In this document: in pieces, positions 48,050 through 56,575 of the stretch
How positions within the stretch are numbered: the stretch's first letter is position 1
Layout: every line of letters starts with the position of its first letter
DNA from: an uncultured Dialister sp.
GTDB lineage: Bacteria > Bacillota > Negativicutes > Veillonellales > Dialisteraceae
Assembly (NCBI GenBank): GCA_900545365.1
Contig: UQYL01000008.1
Location: forward strand, 1-56,661
Direction: 5' to 3'
DNA: 56,661 bases
Translations under genes and position numbers: made by a program
The notes under the pieces: generated by a model
What the model was told of the DNA's origin: nothing
What the model saw: the letters and a program-made list of their open reading frames with translations, nothing else
Databases searched by the model: none

Positions 48050-49582
48050 TCATCCTTCCTGCGCCGTCACACGGGCCCTGGCGGCAGGGAGCGCCGCCGC
48101 CGCGTCAGACGCCGTGAATCCCACCGGCGTCTCTTCCGCCGCAATGTCTCCGGCGAGGCCGTGAAGGTAGACGCCGCACGCCGCCGCGTCGCCGGGAGAC
48201 ATGCCCTGCCCCGCGAGAGACGCGATCACGCCGGTGAGCGTGTCCCCCATGCCGCCGGAAGCCATGCCGGGATTTCCCGTGAGATTCACCCATGCCGTCC
48301 CGTCGGGAAGGGCCGTCACCGTGGGCGCGCCTTTCAGCACCAGCACCGCCCGGTGCGCCGACGCGTATTCTCTGGCGCAGTCGATGCGCCGCGCCTCGAT
48401 CTCCGCCGGCGACAGGCCGGTCAGGCGGGCAAATTCGCCCACATGGGGCGTCAGGATGAGGCGGCCCGGGCAGTCTTCCGGAAGGATGCGCCTCTCCGCC
48501 ATGGCAAAAAGGGCGTCCGCGTCGGCCACGACCGTGCCCGTGAGGCCCCGGAGCAGCTTTTCCGTGAAGCGCTGCGTCTCTTCGCTCCGACCGAAGCCGC
48601 ACCCCAGGGCCGTCACATCGTACTGCGCCGCCTCGGCAAGAGCCTTCTCCGCCATAGCTTCCGTGAACCGCGTCCCTTCGGCGAGGGCATGCACCATCAC
48701 CTCCGGCACACGGCACGCCAGCGTCCGCGCCGCTTCGCTCACCGTCTGGAGCGCCACTTTCCCCGCGCCCGCACGGAGAGCGCCCTGCGCCGCCAGGAGC
48801 GCCGCGCCTTCCATGCCGGCCGAACCGGCAAAGATCCCCGCGAAGCCGTTCTTCCCCTTGTGGGAGATCCGCGTCCTCACAGGGAGCCTCTCCCGCACAT
48901 CCGCCGCTTCCGTGAGGCGCACCGGGTACCCCGACCGCGCCGCTTCGGGAATGCCGATAGATGAGAGCATCACCTCTCCGCAGTACTCCGAGCCGGGATA
49001 CAGCACATGGCCCCGCTTCACCGAGCCGAGAGCCACTGTCATATCCGCCCGCACGACCGCGCCCGACGCCCGGCCGGTGTCGCTCATCATGCCGCTGGGC
49101 ACATCCGCGGAGATCACCGCCGCCGGGGAATCATTGACCATCCCGATGAGGGCCGCTTTCTCTCCGGCCACCGCCTTCGAGAGACCCGTCCCGATGAGGG
49201 CGTCCACGATGATGTCCGCCCCCGCCAGGTACGGCGCCGCTTCCGCCGCGGACGCGGTCTCCACGACAGGAATGCCCGCCGCCTCCGCTGCCCGCCGGTA
49301 CATGCGGGACGCCGCGCCCATATGCGACGGGTCGCCTGTGAGGAGCACCGTCACATCCGCCCCGGCCTCCGCGGCATACCGCGCCGCCACAAAACCGTCG
49401 CCGCCGTTATTTCCCGTACCGCACAAGATCACCGCCGCCGCGCCGTTCCACCGGAGCCGCTCCCCGGCGAGCTCCACGACGGCCCGCCCGGCGTTCTCCA
49501 TGAGCACCGCTTCCGGCAGCCCGTATTCCTCCATCGCGGTCCGGTCAAGCGCCCGTGATTCCTCCGTCGTTGTCAGTATCAT
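48050..49582 (-). CDS. nnr: Bifunctional NAD(P)H-hydrate repair enzyme (epimerase and ADP-dependent dehydratase)
   Basis: A 510-residue fusion. The N-terminal epimerase domain has MENAGRAVVEL and CGTGNNGGDGFVAARY. The C-terminal ribokinase-like dehydratase has KGKNGFAGIFAGSAGMEGA, LTPHVGEFARL, VLKGAPTV and GNPGMASGGMGDTLTGVIA. Together they repair damaged NAD(P)HX. The start at 49582 overlaps acpS by 38 nt, with GGGAGG upstream. The pairing with acpS is common in bacteria. Confidence 0.96.
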   Translation of the reverse strand: MILTTTEESRALDRTAMEEYGLPEAVLMENAGRAVVELAGERLRWNGAAAVILCGTGNNGGDGFVAARYAAEAGADVTVLLTGDPSHMGAASRMYRRAAEAAGIPVVETASAAEAAPYLAGADIIVDALIGTGLSKAVAGEKAALIGMVNDSPAAVISADVPSGMMSDTGRASGAVVRADMTVALGSVKRGHVLYPGSEYCGEVMLSSIGIPEAARSGYPVRLTEAADVRERLPVRTRISHKGKNGFAGIFAGSAGMEGAALLAAQGALRAGAGKVALQTVSEAARTLACRVPEVMVHALAEGTRFTEAMAEKALAEAAQYDVTALGCGFGRSEETQRFTEKLLRGLTGTVVADADALFAMAERRILPEDCPGRLILTPHVGEFARLTGLSPAEIEARRIDCAREYASAHRAVLVLKGAPTVTALPDGTAWVNLTGNPGMASGGMGDTLTGVIASLAGQGMSPGDAAACGVYLHGLAGDIAAEETPVGFTASDAAAALPAARARVTAQEG

Positions 49583-49958
49583 GATGTCTGCCTCCCTGCA
49601 TCACCACCACCGCAGCGGCCATGCCCGCCTCGTGGGAAATGGACACCGCCGTCTCCGTCACGCCAAGCTCCGCCGCGCGCTTCGCAAAAGTCCCTTCCAG
49701 ATGGAGCTCCGGCGCGCCCCACTTTGACCACGTCACGTGGGCGTCCCGCCAGGCCGAACCGAAGATGCCGATGCCCAGCGCCTTTCCCGCCGCTTCCCGC
49801 ACCGCCCAGAGCGCGGCGTAGGATTCCCACTTGTGAGCCTTCTTCGCCTCGCAGTGGGCGATCTCCTCTTCCGTGAAGATCTTTCCGCCCCGCTCCGGAA
49901 ATTTCGTGAGCAGCCGTTCCCACCGCTCCACTTTAACCAGATCGATTCCTGTGTACAT
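49545..49958 (-). CDS. acpS: Holo-[acyl-carrier-protein] synthase
   Basis: AcpS, 137 residues, attaches the phosphopantetheine arm to ACP. It has GIDLVKVERWERLL (catalytic Asp), FTEEEIAHC and WAVREAAGKALGIGI (Glu, Lys), then HLEGTFAKRAAELG and VSISHE. A short His/Asp/Gly-rich tail (about 15 residues) arises from the overlap with nnr. GAGGAGG precedes the ATG. Confidence 0.95.
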   Translation of the reverse strand: MYTGIDLVKVERWERLLTKFPERGGKIFTEEEIAHCEAKKAHKWESYAALWAVREAAGKALGIGIFGSAWRDAHVTWSKWGAPELHLEGTFAKRAAELGVTETAVSISHEAGMAAAVVVMQGGRHHDTDNDGGITGA

Positions 49959-50020
49959 GACGCCTCCTCGATAAAAGGCGGAAAATGACCGCCCTTTTTA
50001 CTTTTACCACTTTTCATTTA

Positions 50021-50048
50021 TTTCTATCTTACCCTGCGGCGCAGTCAA
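50021..50048 (-). promoter_or_regulatory. acpS-nnr promoter candidate
   Basis: TTGACT (50048-50043) and TAGAAA (50026-50021) with a 16-bp spacer on the minus strand. Confidence 0.45.
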
Positions 50049-50101
50049 AAGGCAAGGCGCGCCGCGGCCGGCGCGGGGGCAAAAAAATCTCTCCCCCTTT
50101 C

Positions 50102-50130
50102 TTGCCAGAAGCGGGAAATCATGATAGAAT
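50102..50130 (+). promoter_or_regulatory. rpsT promoter
   Basis: TTGCCA (50102-50107) and TAGAAT (50125-50130) with a 17-bp spacer, about 38 nt before rpsT. Confidence 0.75.
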
Positions 50131-50167
50131 AGCGAAGTATGAATGACGAAAGACGGGAGGTGAAACC

Positions 50168-50518
50168 ATGCCGCAAATCAAATCCAATTTGAAGACCATG
50201 AAGAAAGATGCAGCTAAGCACGCTGCCAACGCTGCCATCAAATCTCAGATCCATACCGCTGTGAAGAAAGCTGTCGCAGCTGCAAACTCCGAAAATAAGG
50301 AGGAGGCTCTTCGGGCTGCCGTCAGTGTGATCGACAGCGCCGCTTCCAAAGGCGTACTGCACAAGAACACTGCTGCCCGCAAGAAATCCCGTCTGAACGC
50401 GCGTGTGCAGGCTGCCATCGCTGCTGAAGCCGCTGAAAAAGCAAAAGAAGCTGCTGAAGCTGAAAGAGAAGCTGAAAAAGAAGCGTACAAGGAAAAAATG
50501 GAAGAAGACAAGGAATGA
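50168..50518 (+). CDS. rpsT: 30S ribosomal protein S20 with C-terminal extension
   Basis: S20 binds 16S rRNA and aids 30S assembly. Residues 1-87 match the family (PQIKSNLKTMKKDAAKHAAN, AVSVIDSAASKGVLHKNTAARKKSRL read in parts). S20 is usually about 87 residues; this one has 116. The extra 29 residues are a charged Ala/Glu/Lys helix ending in acidic residues (EKMEEDKE). GGGAGGTG precedes the ATG. Codon use is distinctly different from neighbours (many GCT and AAA), as expected for a highly expressed gene. A terminator follows. Confidence 0.96.
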   Translation: MPQIKSNLKTMKKDAAKHAANAAIKSQIHTAVKKAVAAANSENKEEALRAAVSVIDSAASKGVLHKNTAARKKSRLNARVQAAIAAEAAEKAKEAAEAEREAEKEAYKEKMEEDKE

Positions 50519-50528
50519 TTCTTCCCGG

Positions 50529-50561
50529 AAAACAGGGGCTCTCAGGAGCCCTGTTTTTTAT
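50529..50561 (+). terminator. rpsT terminator
   Basis: AACAGGGGCTC-TCAG-GAGCCCTGTT followed by T5. Confidence 0.9.
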
Positions 50562-50719
50562 TGTCTTTTTTCTTTGTTCTTTATTTCTTGACTTTGATGA
50601 AGAAATCTTTTATTATTTTTTAAATGAATAAGTATCCAAAGGCGGAAGATCCGGAGGCGGCGCTCCGGGATTTTTCGCTTTTTTTATGGGATCTTTCCCA
50701 GAAGAAAGAAGGTGCACAT

Positions 50720-52252
50720 ATGCCGTCATCCGGCAAAAAATCACTCATGGACCGTTTTCTGAATACGGTCGAAGTCGTGGGAAACAAGCTGCCCGACCCC
50801 GTTTCCCTCTTTATCCTGCTCGCGCTCCTCACCGTGCTCGCGTCGGCCCTCTTCGGAGCGATGGGCGTGGAAGCCGTCCATCCGGGCACGCACAAAGTGA
50901 TCAAGGTCATCAATCTCTTCTCCCTCGACGGATTCCGTCAGATGTGGAGCAAGGCCGTATCGAATTTCTCCACCTTCGCGCCTCTCGCCATGGTGCTGGT
51001 CTGCGTCATCGGCGCGGGCTGCGCGGAAAAGAGCGGATTCCTCGCCGCGTTCATGCAGAAAATGCTCGGCGGCGCGTCGAAAGCCTTCGTGACTTTCGTC
51101 ATCATCTTCATCGGCATCAACGGCAATGTGGCCGGCGACGCGGCCTTCGTCGTGCTGCCTCCCGTGGCGGGCGTCATCTTCCTCAGCATGGGGCGCCATC
51201 CCCTGCTGGGCATCTTCTGCGCCTTCGCCAGCGTGGCGGCGGGCTTCTCCGCCAATATCATGCTCGGCATGACGGATTCCCTCGCCTACGGATTTACGGA
51301 AGCGGCGGCCCGCATGATCGATCCGGACTACACCGCTTCCCCGGCGATCAATTACTACTTCCTCTTCGTTTCCTGTTTCCTCCTCGCGGCGATCGGCACT
51401 TATGTGACGGAAAAGATCATGGCGCCCCGCTTCGCCGGACAGGACCTCTCCAAGTACGAGCTCGATGAAGAGATCACGCAAATCACGCCCCAGAAAAAGC
51501 GGGCCGTCAATCTGGCGATCTTCTCCATTTTCATCACCCTCGCCGTGATCGCCCTCCTCTGCATCGGCGACCATCCCGTGCTGGGCGACCCGGAGACAGG
51601 CTCCATCATGGCGAACAGCTCCCCCTTCATGCAGGGCATCATTCTCCTCGTGACGATCGTCCTCTTCGTGCCGGGCTGCGTCTACGGCTTCGCTATCGGC
51701 AAGTACAAAAATGACAAAGACCTTTTCGCGGACATCTCGCTTGCCTTCAAGGACATTTCCTCCTACATCGTGCTGTGCTTCTTCTGCGCCCAGTTCACCA
51801 ATTACTTCGCCTGGTCCAATCTGGGCGCGGTGCTCGCCATCAAGGGCGCGGGCTTCCTCCAGGCCATGAATTTCACAGGCATCCCGCTCATCATCGGCCT
51901 CATCATCGTGTCGTGCATCGTGAATATCTTCATCGGCTCGGCGTCGGCGAAATGGGCGATCCTCGCGCCGATCATGGTGCCCATGATGATGCTCCTCGGC
52001 TACGACCCGGCGCTCACCCAGGTGGCCTACCGCATCGGCGACTCCATCACGAATCCCCTCTCGCCGCTCTTCACCTACTTCCCCCTCGTGCTGGGCTATG
52101 TGAAGATGTACGAAAAAGACACGGGCTTCGGCACCATCGTCGCCAATATGCTGCCCTATTCCGTATCCTTCGCCGTCGCGTGGATCCTCATGCTCTCCCT
52201 GTGGGTCGTCTTCGACCTGCCCCTCGGCCCGGGCGGATACATCCACCTGTAA
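50720..52252 (+). CDS. abgT: AbgT-family transporter
   Basis: A 510-residue membrane transporter of the p-aminobenzoyl-glutamate/antimetabolite family. It has FLNTVEVVGNKLPDPVSLF at the N terminus, INGNVAGDAAFVVLPP, FSANIMLGMTDSLAYGFTE and the re-entrant FIGSASAKWAILAPIMVPMM. The start at 50720 (MPSSGKK) follows AGAAGG; an upstream ATG at 50624 has no ribosome binding site. Two M20D amidohydrolase genes follow, as in the abg operon of E. coli. Confidence 0.92.
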   Translation: MPSSGKKSLMDRFLNTVEVVGNKLPDPVSLFILLALLTVLASALFGAMGVEAVHPGTHKVIKVINLFSLDGFRQMWSKAVSNFSTFAPLAMVLVCVIGAGCAEKSGFLAAFMQKMLGGASKAFVTFVIIFIGINGNVAGDAAFVVLPPVAGVIFLSMGRHPLLGIFCAFASVAAGFSANIMLGMTDSLAYGFTEAAARMIDPDYTASPAINYYFLFVSCFLLAAIGTYVTEKIMAPRFAGQDLSKYELDEEITQITPQKKRAVNLAIFSIFITLAVIALLCIGDHPVLGDPETGSIMANSSPFMQGIILLVTIVLFVPGCVYGFAIGKYKNDKDLFADISLAFKDISSYIVLCFFCAQFTNYFAWSNLGAVLAIKGAGFLQAMNFTGIPLIIGLIIVSCIVNIFIGSASAKWAILAPIMVPMMMLLGYDPALTQVAYRIGDSITNPLSPLFTYFPLVLGYVKMYEKDTGFGTIVANMLPYSVSFAVAWILMLSLWVVFDLPLGPGGYIHL

Positions 52253-52307
52253 ATCCCTGAGGACGGCTGCCCCGTCCTCATTGCCATGTTCAGAAAGGAA
52301 AATATTT

Positions 52308-53483
52308 ATGAATTTCAGAAATGAAGCGGAAGCGCTCGCCCCCTACGTGTCGGACATGCGCCGCCATTTCCACCGACACGGCGAGCTCTCTTTCCATGAA
52401 AAAGCGACCACCGCCCGCATCGCGGAAGAGCTCGCGCCCCTCGGATACGAGATCCGCCGCTTCCCGGACTACCAGGGCCTCATCGCCGTCATGGGAAGCG
52501 AAGGCGACCCCGCCGTCGTCCTCCGGGCGGATATCGACGCGCTGCCCCTCGAAGAAAAGAGCGGCGCTCCCTTCGCCTCGCAGAATCCCGGCGTCATGCA
52601 CGCCTGCGGCCATGACTGCCACACCGCCATGCTCCTCGGCGCGGCCCGGCTCATCGCCGCCCACCGGGAAGAACTCCCCGGCAGGGTGATGCTCCTCTTC
52701 CAGTCCGCGGAAGAATCAGGCCACGGCATGCAGTACTACCTCGACCACGACTGCTTTGCCGGAGCGGACGCCGCCTTCGGCCTCCACATGTCAGCGGACA
52801 TTGAAAAAGGAAAATTCAGCCTCCGCCCGGGGCCGCTCCTCGCGTCGTGCACCGATTTCCGCTGCATCGTCCGCGGGGTATCCGCCCACGGCTCCACGCC
52901 CCACCTCGGCAGGGACGCCATCGTCGCTGCGAGCGCCATCCTGCTGAATCTCCAGACCATCGTCTCCCGCTTCAACGATCCCCTCCATCCCCTCGTGATG
53001 ACCGTCGGGTCCGTCCGCGGCGGGAAACAATTCAACATCATCTGCGACGAAGTCACGCTGGAAGGCACCATCCGCTCCTTTGACCGGGACATGAGCCGCC
53101 GCGCGCCGGAGCTCTTCCGGAGCATCGCGGAACAGACGGCCCGCGCCTTCGAGTGCTCCGCCGAATTCATCCCCGTCTCCTTTGAGCCCGTCACCGCGAA
53201 CGATCACGATGACCTCACCGCCCTCGCGCGGGAAGCGGCGGTCTCCCTCTTCGGGGAAGACATCCTCCGCGACCAGCCGCCGGGCATGGCGTCGGAAGAC
53301 TTCTCCCTCCTCATGGAAAAAGTCCCCGCCGTCTTCGGCAATCTGGGCGTGAAAGAAGCGTCCGGCGAAAACTGGCCCCTCCACTCCGACCGGTTCTGCC
53401 CGGACGACACCATCCTCTGGGAAGGCGCGGCGCTCCACGCGCAGTTCGCCTTCGATTTCCTCGCGCAGAAAGGAGGCCGCTGA
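52308..53483 (+). CDS. M20D amidohydrolase, copy 1
   Basis: A 391-residue zinc or manganese amidohydrolase of the hippurate hydrolase / AbgB class. It has RRHFHRHGELSFHEK, RADIDALPLEEK, the metal motif GVMHACGHDCHTAMLLG, FQSAEESGHG (Glu) and GLHMS, with later ligands around PLHSDRF. It removes an acyl or aroyl group from amino acids. The start at 52308 follows AAAGGAAA. It overlaps the next gene by 1 nt (TGATG). Confidence 0.93.
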   Translation: MNFRNEAEALAPYVSDMRRHFHRHGELSFHEKATTARIAEELAPLGYEIRRFPDYQGLIAVMGSEGDPAVVLRADIDALPLEEKSGAPFASQNPGVMHACGHDCHTAMLLGAARLIAAHREELPGRVMLLFQSAEESGHGMQYYLDHDCFAGADAAFGLHMSADIEKGKFSLRPGPLLASCTDFRCIVRGVSAHGSTPHLGRDAIVAASAILLNLQTIVSRFNDPLHPLVMTVGSVRGGKQFNIICDEVTLEGTIRSFDRDMSRRAPELFRSIAEQTARAFECSAEFIPVSFEPVTANDHDDLTALAREAAVSLFGEDILRDQPPGMASEDFSLLMEKVPAVFGNLGVKEASGENWPLHSDRFCPDDTILWEGAALHAQFAFDFLAQKGGR

Positions 53484-54658
53484 TGGATACGAAAGCCCTG
53501 GCCCTCGCGGAAAAAGACTACATCATCGGCGAACGCCGCCGGTTCCATGCCCATCCCGAACTGGGCACGGAAGAATACGAGACCACGAAACACATCGCCG
53601 AAGAGCTCCGCCGCATGGGCATCGACGTCCGGACCTTTGACGACATCACCGGATGCGTCGGCACGCTCCGCGGCGGAAGACCGGGAAAGACCGTCATGCT
53701 CCGCGCCGACATCGACGCGCTCCCCATACAGGAAGCGGATCTCACGAAGCCCTACGCCTCGCGGAATCCCGGCGTCATGCACGCCTGCGGCCATGACTGC
53801 CACACCGCCATGCTCCTCGGCGCGGCGAAGATTCTCGCCGCCCGCAGAGAGGAAATACCGGGCACAGTGAAATTCATCTTTCAGATGGCCGAAGAGATCG
53901 GCACCGAATCCCGGCACTACGTGGAAAAAGGATGCCTCGACGGCGTGGACGCCATCTACGGCATGCACGTGTGGATCCAGCTTCCCACGGGCAAGGTCAA
54001 TATCGAAGACGGCCCGCGCATGGCGTGCAGCGACCGCTTCACCATCCGCATCCACGGAAAAGCCGCCCACGGCAGCCAGCCCCACAAAGGGCACGACAGC
54101 ATCCTCGCCGCCGCGGCAGTCGTCATGGCGCTCCAGTCCCTCGTATCCCGCGTGAACGACCCGCAGAACACCTTCGTCCTCACCACGGGCATGATGAACG
54201 GCGGCACACGGGACAACATCGTCGCCGCGGAGACAGAGCTCGTCGGCACCGTGCGCGCCTTTGACAAAGACTTCCGCCGCTCCGTGCCGGAGCTCATCCG
54301 CAAGACCGCGGAAAAGACCGCCGAAGCCTACGGCTGCACCGCGGAGTGCTCCTACTTCTTCGGCCCCGCGCCGCTCATCAACGGCTGCCATGCCCTCAAT
54401 GAGACCGCCCGGAACGCGGCGAGAAAGATCCTCGGCGAAAACGCCCTCGCCCCCATGGAGCGGCAGATGGGCGCGGAAGACTTCTCCGTCTATCTGGAAA
54501 AGACGCCCGGCCTCTATGCCTACCTGGGCTGCCGGAACGAAGCGAAAGGACTCGTCTCGCCGCACCACTCCGTCACCTTCGACGTGGACGAAGACGCCCT
54601 CCCCGCAGGAGCCGCACTGTACGCGCAGTTCGCCCTGGATTTCCTCGCGGAAAAATGA
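53483..54658 (+). CDS. M20D amidohydrolase, copy 2
   Basis: A 391-residue paralogue of copy 1 with FHAHPELGTEEYETTKH, RADIDALPIQEA, GVMHACGHDCHTAMLLG, MAEEIGTES and GMHVWIQLP. C-terminal metal residues are in SPHHSVTFDVDE. GAGGCC lies just before the start. Two different subunits next to AbgT may form a heteromeric hydrolase like AbgA/AbgB, or act separately on acyl amino acids taken up by the transporter. Confidence 0.93.
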   Translation: MDTKALALAEKDYIIGERRRFHAHPELGTEEYETTKHIAEELRRMGIDVRTFDDITGCVGTLRGGRPGKTVMLRADIDALPIQEADLTKPYASRNPGVMHACGHDCHTAMLLGAAKILAARREEIPGTVKFIFQMAEEIGTESRHYVEKGCLDGVDAIYGMHVWIQLPTGKVNIEDGPRMACSDRFTIRIHGKAAHGSQPHKGHDSILAAAAVVMALQSLVSRVNDPQNTFVLTTGMMNGGTRDNIVAAETELVGTVRAFDKDFRRSVPELIRKTAEKTAEAYGCTAECSYFFGPAPLINGCHALNETARNAARKILGENALAPMERQMGAEDFSVYLEKTPGLYAYLGCRNEAKGLVSPHHSVTFDVDEDALPAGAALYAQFALDFLAEK

Positions 54659-54662
54659 ACAT

Positions 54663-54702
54663 AAAAAAACGCTGGCCTTTTCACAAAGGTTCAGCGTTTT
54701 TT
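54663..54702. terminator. Bidirectional terminator after the abg-like operon
   Basis: AAACGCTG and CAGCGTTT with an inner CCTTT / AAAGG stem, and A- and T-rich sides. Confidence 0.85.
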
Positions 54703-54708
54703 ATTGCC

Positions 54709-54993
54709 TCACAGCGGCGCGTCGGCGGGATACCCGTTCAGGCGGTTCGCCACGCGCCGGAAAATGCGGAGCTGTCCTTCCGCAGCGATGAGCTCCTCCT
54801 CCGATGACATATCCGACAGACTGCGGCACACGTCCACAGCCTGCAAAAACAAGTACACATCGGAATCGCCGATCGCCGTCTCCGGATCGATATGTTCCTT
54901 TTCAAAATAATCGAGGAAACGGACCAGGACACCCGCGTACATCTCCAGCATCACCTCCCGGCGTATGCTGATCTCATACTGCTTCCGATCCAT
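54709..54993 (-). CDS. Hypothetical protein (94 aa)
   Basis: A 94-residue, mainly helical acidic protein (MDRKQYEISIRREVMLEMYA, then FLDYFEKEHIDPETAIGDSD). I do not recognise a family. The start at 54993 follows GGAGGGAGGGA. It has its own promoter candidate at 55077-55105 and ends at a shared terminator. No membrane or catalytic motif. Confidence 0.7.
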   Translation of the reverse strand: MDRKQYEISIRREVMLEMYAGVLVRFLDYFEKEHIDPETAIGDSDVYLFLQAVDVCRSLSDMSSEEELIAAEGQLRIFRRVANRLNGYPADAPL

Positions 54994-55076
54994 GCCATCC
55001 CTCCCTCCGGATACACTCATGAAAGAAACATCGCTTCCCTCGAGTCCCGCTATTTTGTCATAGAATTACTTTTTCT

Positions 55077-55105
55077 ATTATAACGCATCATCATCGATTC
55101 TTAAA
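55077..55105 (-). promoter_or_regulatory. Promoter candidate of the 94-aa gene
   Basis: TATAAT (55082-55077) and a weak -35 TTTAAG (55105-55100), 17-bp spacer on the minus strand. Confidence 0.5.
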
Positions 55106-55149
55106 ACTCATGTGAAATCCGTATGATAGAGGCAATATCTCCGCGAAAA

Positions 55150-55671
55150 TCATACCTCCTCCAGCGTGAAGCGCCACGCGCAGGCGCAGCTCTCATCAGT
55201 CACATCAGGATAACACGAGAGGCACTCGCAGCGGATGCGCGGATCAATGGCCCGGGCGAAGCCGCCGTACTCCACGAGCCCCACCGCCTTGCACGGATGG
55301 TACGGCAGTCCCTTCGCCTTCCGGGCGTGCTGCACCCGGCACGTGAGCGTCCGGTAGATCAGGGCGTCTCCCTCGCGGCGGATCTCGTCGCGGTTGATCC
55401 GCGCGTACAGCCGGAAGCGGAGCGCCTTCTCCAGCCCATCCAGACCGGGCCGCTCGGAGAGACCGAGGAATTTTTTGATCTTTCCCGCCTCGATCGCGGT
55501 AAAGCGCTCCCAGATCTCCACATCGCACCGCATGGCCGCCTCCATGCCCCAGGCCCGCTCCACCGCCTGGAACCACACGCCGTCCATGGCGAGCCAGTCC
55601 TTCGCGTAGATCCCGAGGAGCTCGATGAGCGCCTCCTTCGGCAGCGCCGCCAGCCCTTCCTTTTCTTCCAT
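55150..55671 (-). CDS. Cys-rich uncharacterised protein (DUF6125/ATC-hydrolase-like)
   Basis: A 173-residue protein. The N-terminal two thirds are helical with DWLAMDGVWFQAVERAWG. The C terminus carries clustered cysteines: CRVQHAR, HPCKAVG, IRCECLSCYPD and ESCACAWRF. This pattern resembles the L-2-amino-thiazoline-4-carboxylate-hydrolase-like / DUF6125 group, whose members may bind metal or use a Cys nucleophile. The start is taken at 55671, 8 nt after GGAGG; ATG at 55677 is an alternative. No partner gene is apparent. Confidence 0.7.
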   Translation of the reverse strand: MEEKEGLAALPKEALIELLGIYAKDWLAMDGVWFQAVERAWGMEAAMRCDVEIWERFTAIEAGKIKKFLGLSERPGLDGLEKALRFRLYARINRDEIRREGDALIYRTLTCRVQHARKAKGLPYHPCKAVGLVEYGGFARAIDPRIRCECLSCYPDVTDESCACAWRFTLEEV

Positions 55672-55788
55672 CTTCATGGCCTCCTCTCGGAAATTTCCAA
55701 GTATTTTCTTCATTATAGCAAAATCGGCCCTCCCGCGGCGGATGCCCGGGACGGCGCATGGAGCCGGAACGGAACGCACGCAACAATA

Positions 55789-55820
55789 AATATCCCCCGG
55801 CGGAGCCGGGGGATTTTCAT
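55789..55820. terminator. Strong hairpin next to the IS element
   Basis: ATCCCCCGGC-GGA-GCCGGGGGAT (55792-55814) then TTTTC. It may be a terminator left over from the insertion site. Confidence 0.7.
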
Positions 55821-55837
55821 ATGCGGGCATAGCCCTA

Positions 55838-56485
55838 GAATACTAGCGTGCGCGTCACGTCACGCAAGTACGGTCTGCCAGCCGCGAAGGTTCTGTTACT
55901 TGCCGCCCGTAAACGGGCTCCTTAGAAGTTCGGCATGGTCAGCTGCTCCCCTGCTTTGTCCTGCTCGTACTGACGTTGGATGTACTCCTGTATCTTCTTT
56001 GCATTTTTTCCTGCAGTGTCCACGTAGTACCCGTGGCACCAGAATTCCCGGTTCCGGTATTTATATTTTAGCTCCGGAAACTTCTCGTACAGCATCAGGC
56101 TACTCTTTCCTTTTAGGTACCCCATGAAACTTGCTACCGCTATCTTTGGCGGTATCTCGATCAGCATGTGAATGTGGTCCGGGCACACCTCCGCTTCGAT
56201 GATCTTGATTCCTTTCCAATTACATAGCGTTCTCAGAATGCTTCCAATTTCTCTTCTTTTCTCTCCGAAGAATACCTTCCTCCTGTATTTTGGTGCGAAC
56301 ACCACATGATATTTGCAATTCCAACTGGTATGCGATAAACTATTTACGTCGTTCATTTTTGAATGACCTCCCTTTGCTTGCTTGTGCAGTTGGCAGACCG
56401 CACTCCCAGTATAGCAAAGGGAGTTTTTCTTTTTCCATTATCGACATTAGTCTTCTTTTGAACCACTCGCCTAGCGAGTGGTTTT
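55838..56485 (-). mobile_element. IS200/IS605-type insertion sequence
   Basis: A single-stranded-DNA transposon with only tnpA. A perfect 10-bp hairpin, AACCACTCGC-CTA-GCGAGTGGTT (56461-56483), lies upstream of tnpA where the left-end hairpin belongs. Smaller hairpins such as GCCCGT / ACGGGC (about 55905-55918) lie at the other side. A 10-bp inverted repeat, CGGTCTGCCA (55871-55880) and TGGCAGACCG (56391-56400), brackets the gene. The exact ends are estimates. Confidence 0.7.
55922..56356 (-). CDS. tnpA: IS200/IS605 family Y1 transposase
   Basis: A 144-residue HUH transposase. The HUH motif is in CPDHIHMLIEIP, and the catalytic Tyr is in FWCHGYYVDTAG. The N terminus WNCKYHVVFAPKYRRKVF is typical. 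No TnpB lies beside it, so it is IS200-like. The frame is intact with all catalytic residues, so the element may be active. GGGAGGTC lies upstream of 56356. Confidence 0.95.
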   Translation of the reverse strand: MNDVNSLSHTSWNCKYHVVFAPKYRRKVFFGEKRREIGSILRTLCNWKGIKIIEAEVCPDHIHMLIEIPPKIAVASFMGYLKGKSSLMLYEKFPELKYKYRNREFWCHGYYVDTAGKNAKKIQEYIQRQYEQDKAGEQLTMPNF

Positions 56486-56499
56486 CGGTATACAAAAAA

Positions 56500-56517
56500 G
56501 CCGCCCTTGACGGCGGC
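56500..56517 (-). terminator. GC hairpin beyond the IS element
   Basis: GCCGCC-CTTGAC-GGCGGC, followed on the minus strand by T6. It would stop minus-strand transcription. Confidence 0.5.
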
Positions 56518-56575
56518 AAGGACAGCGAGTAATATAAAATCAGATATATGAGATTACTGTATAGAGGGTGAGGCC

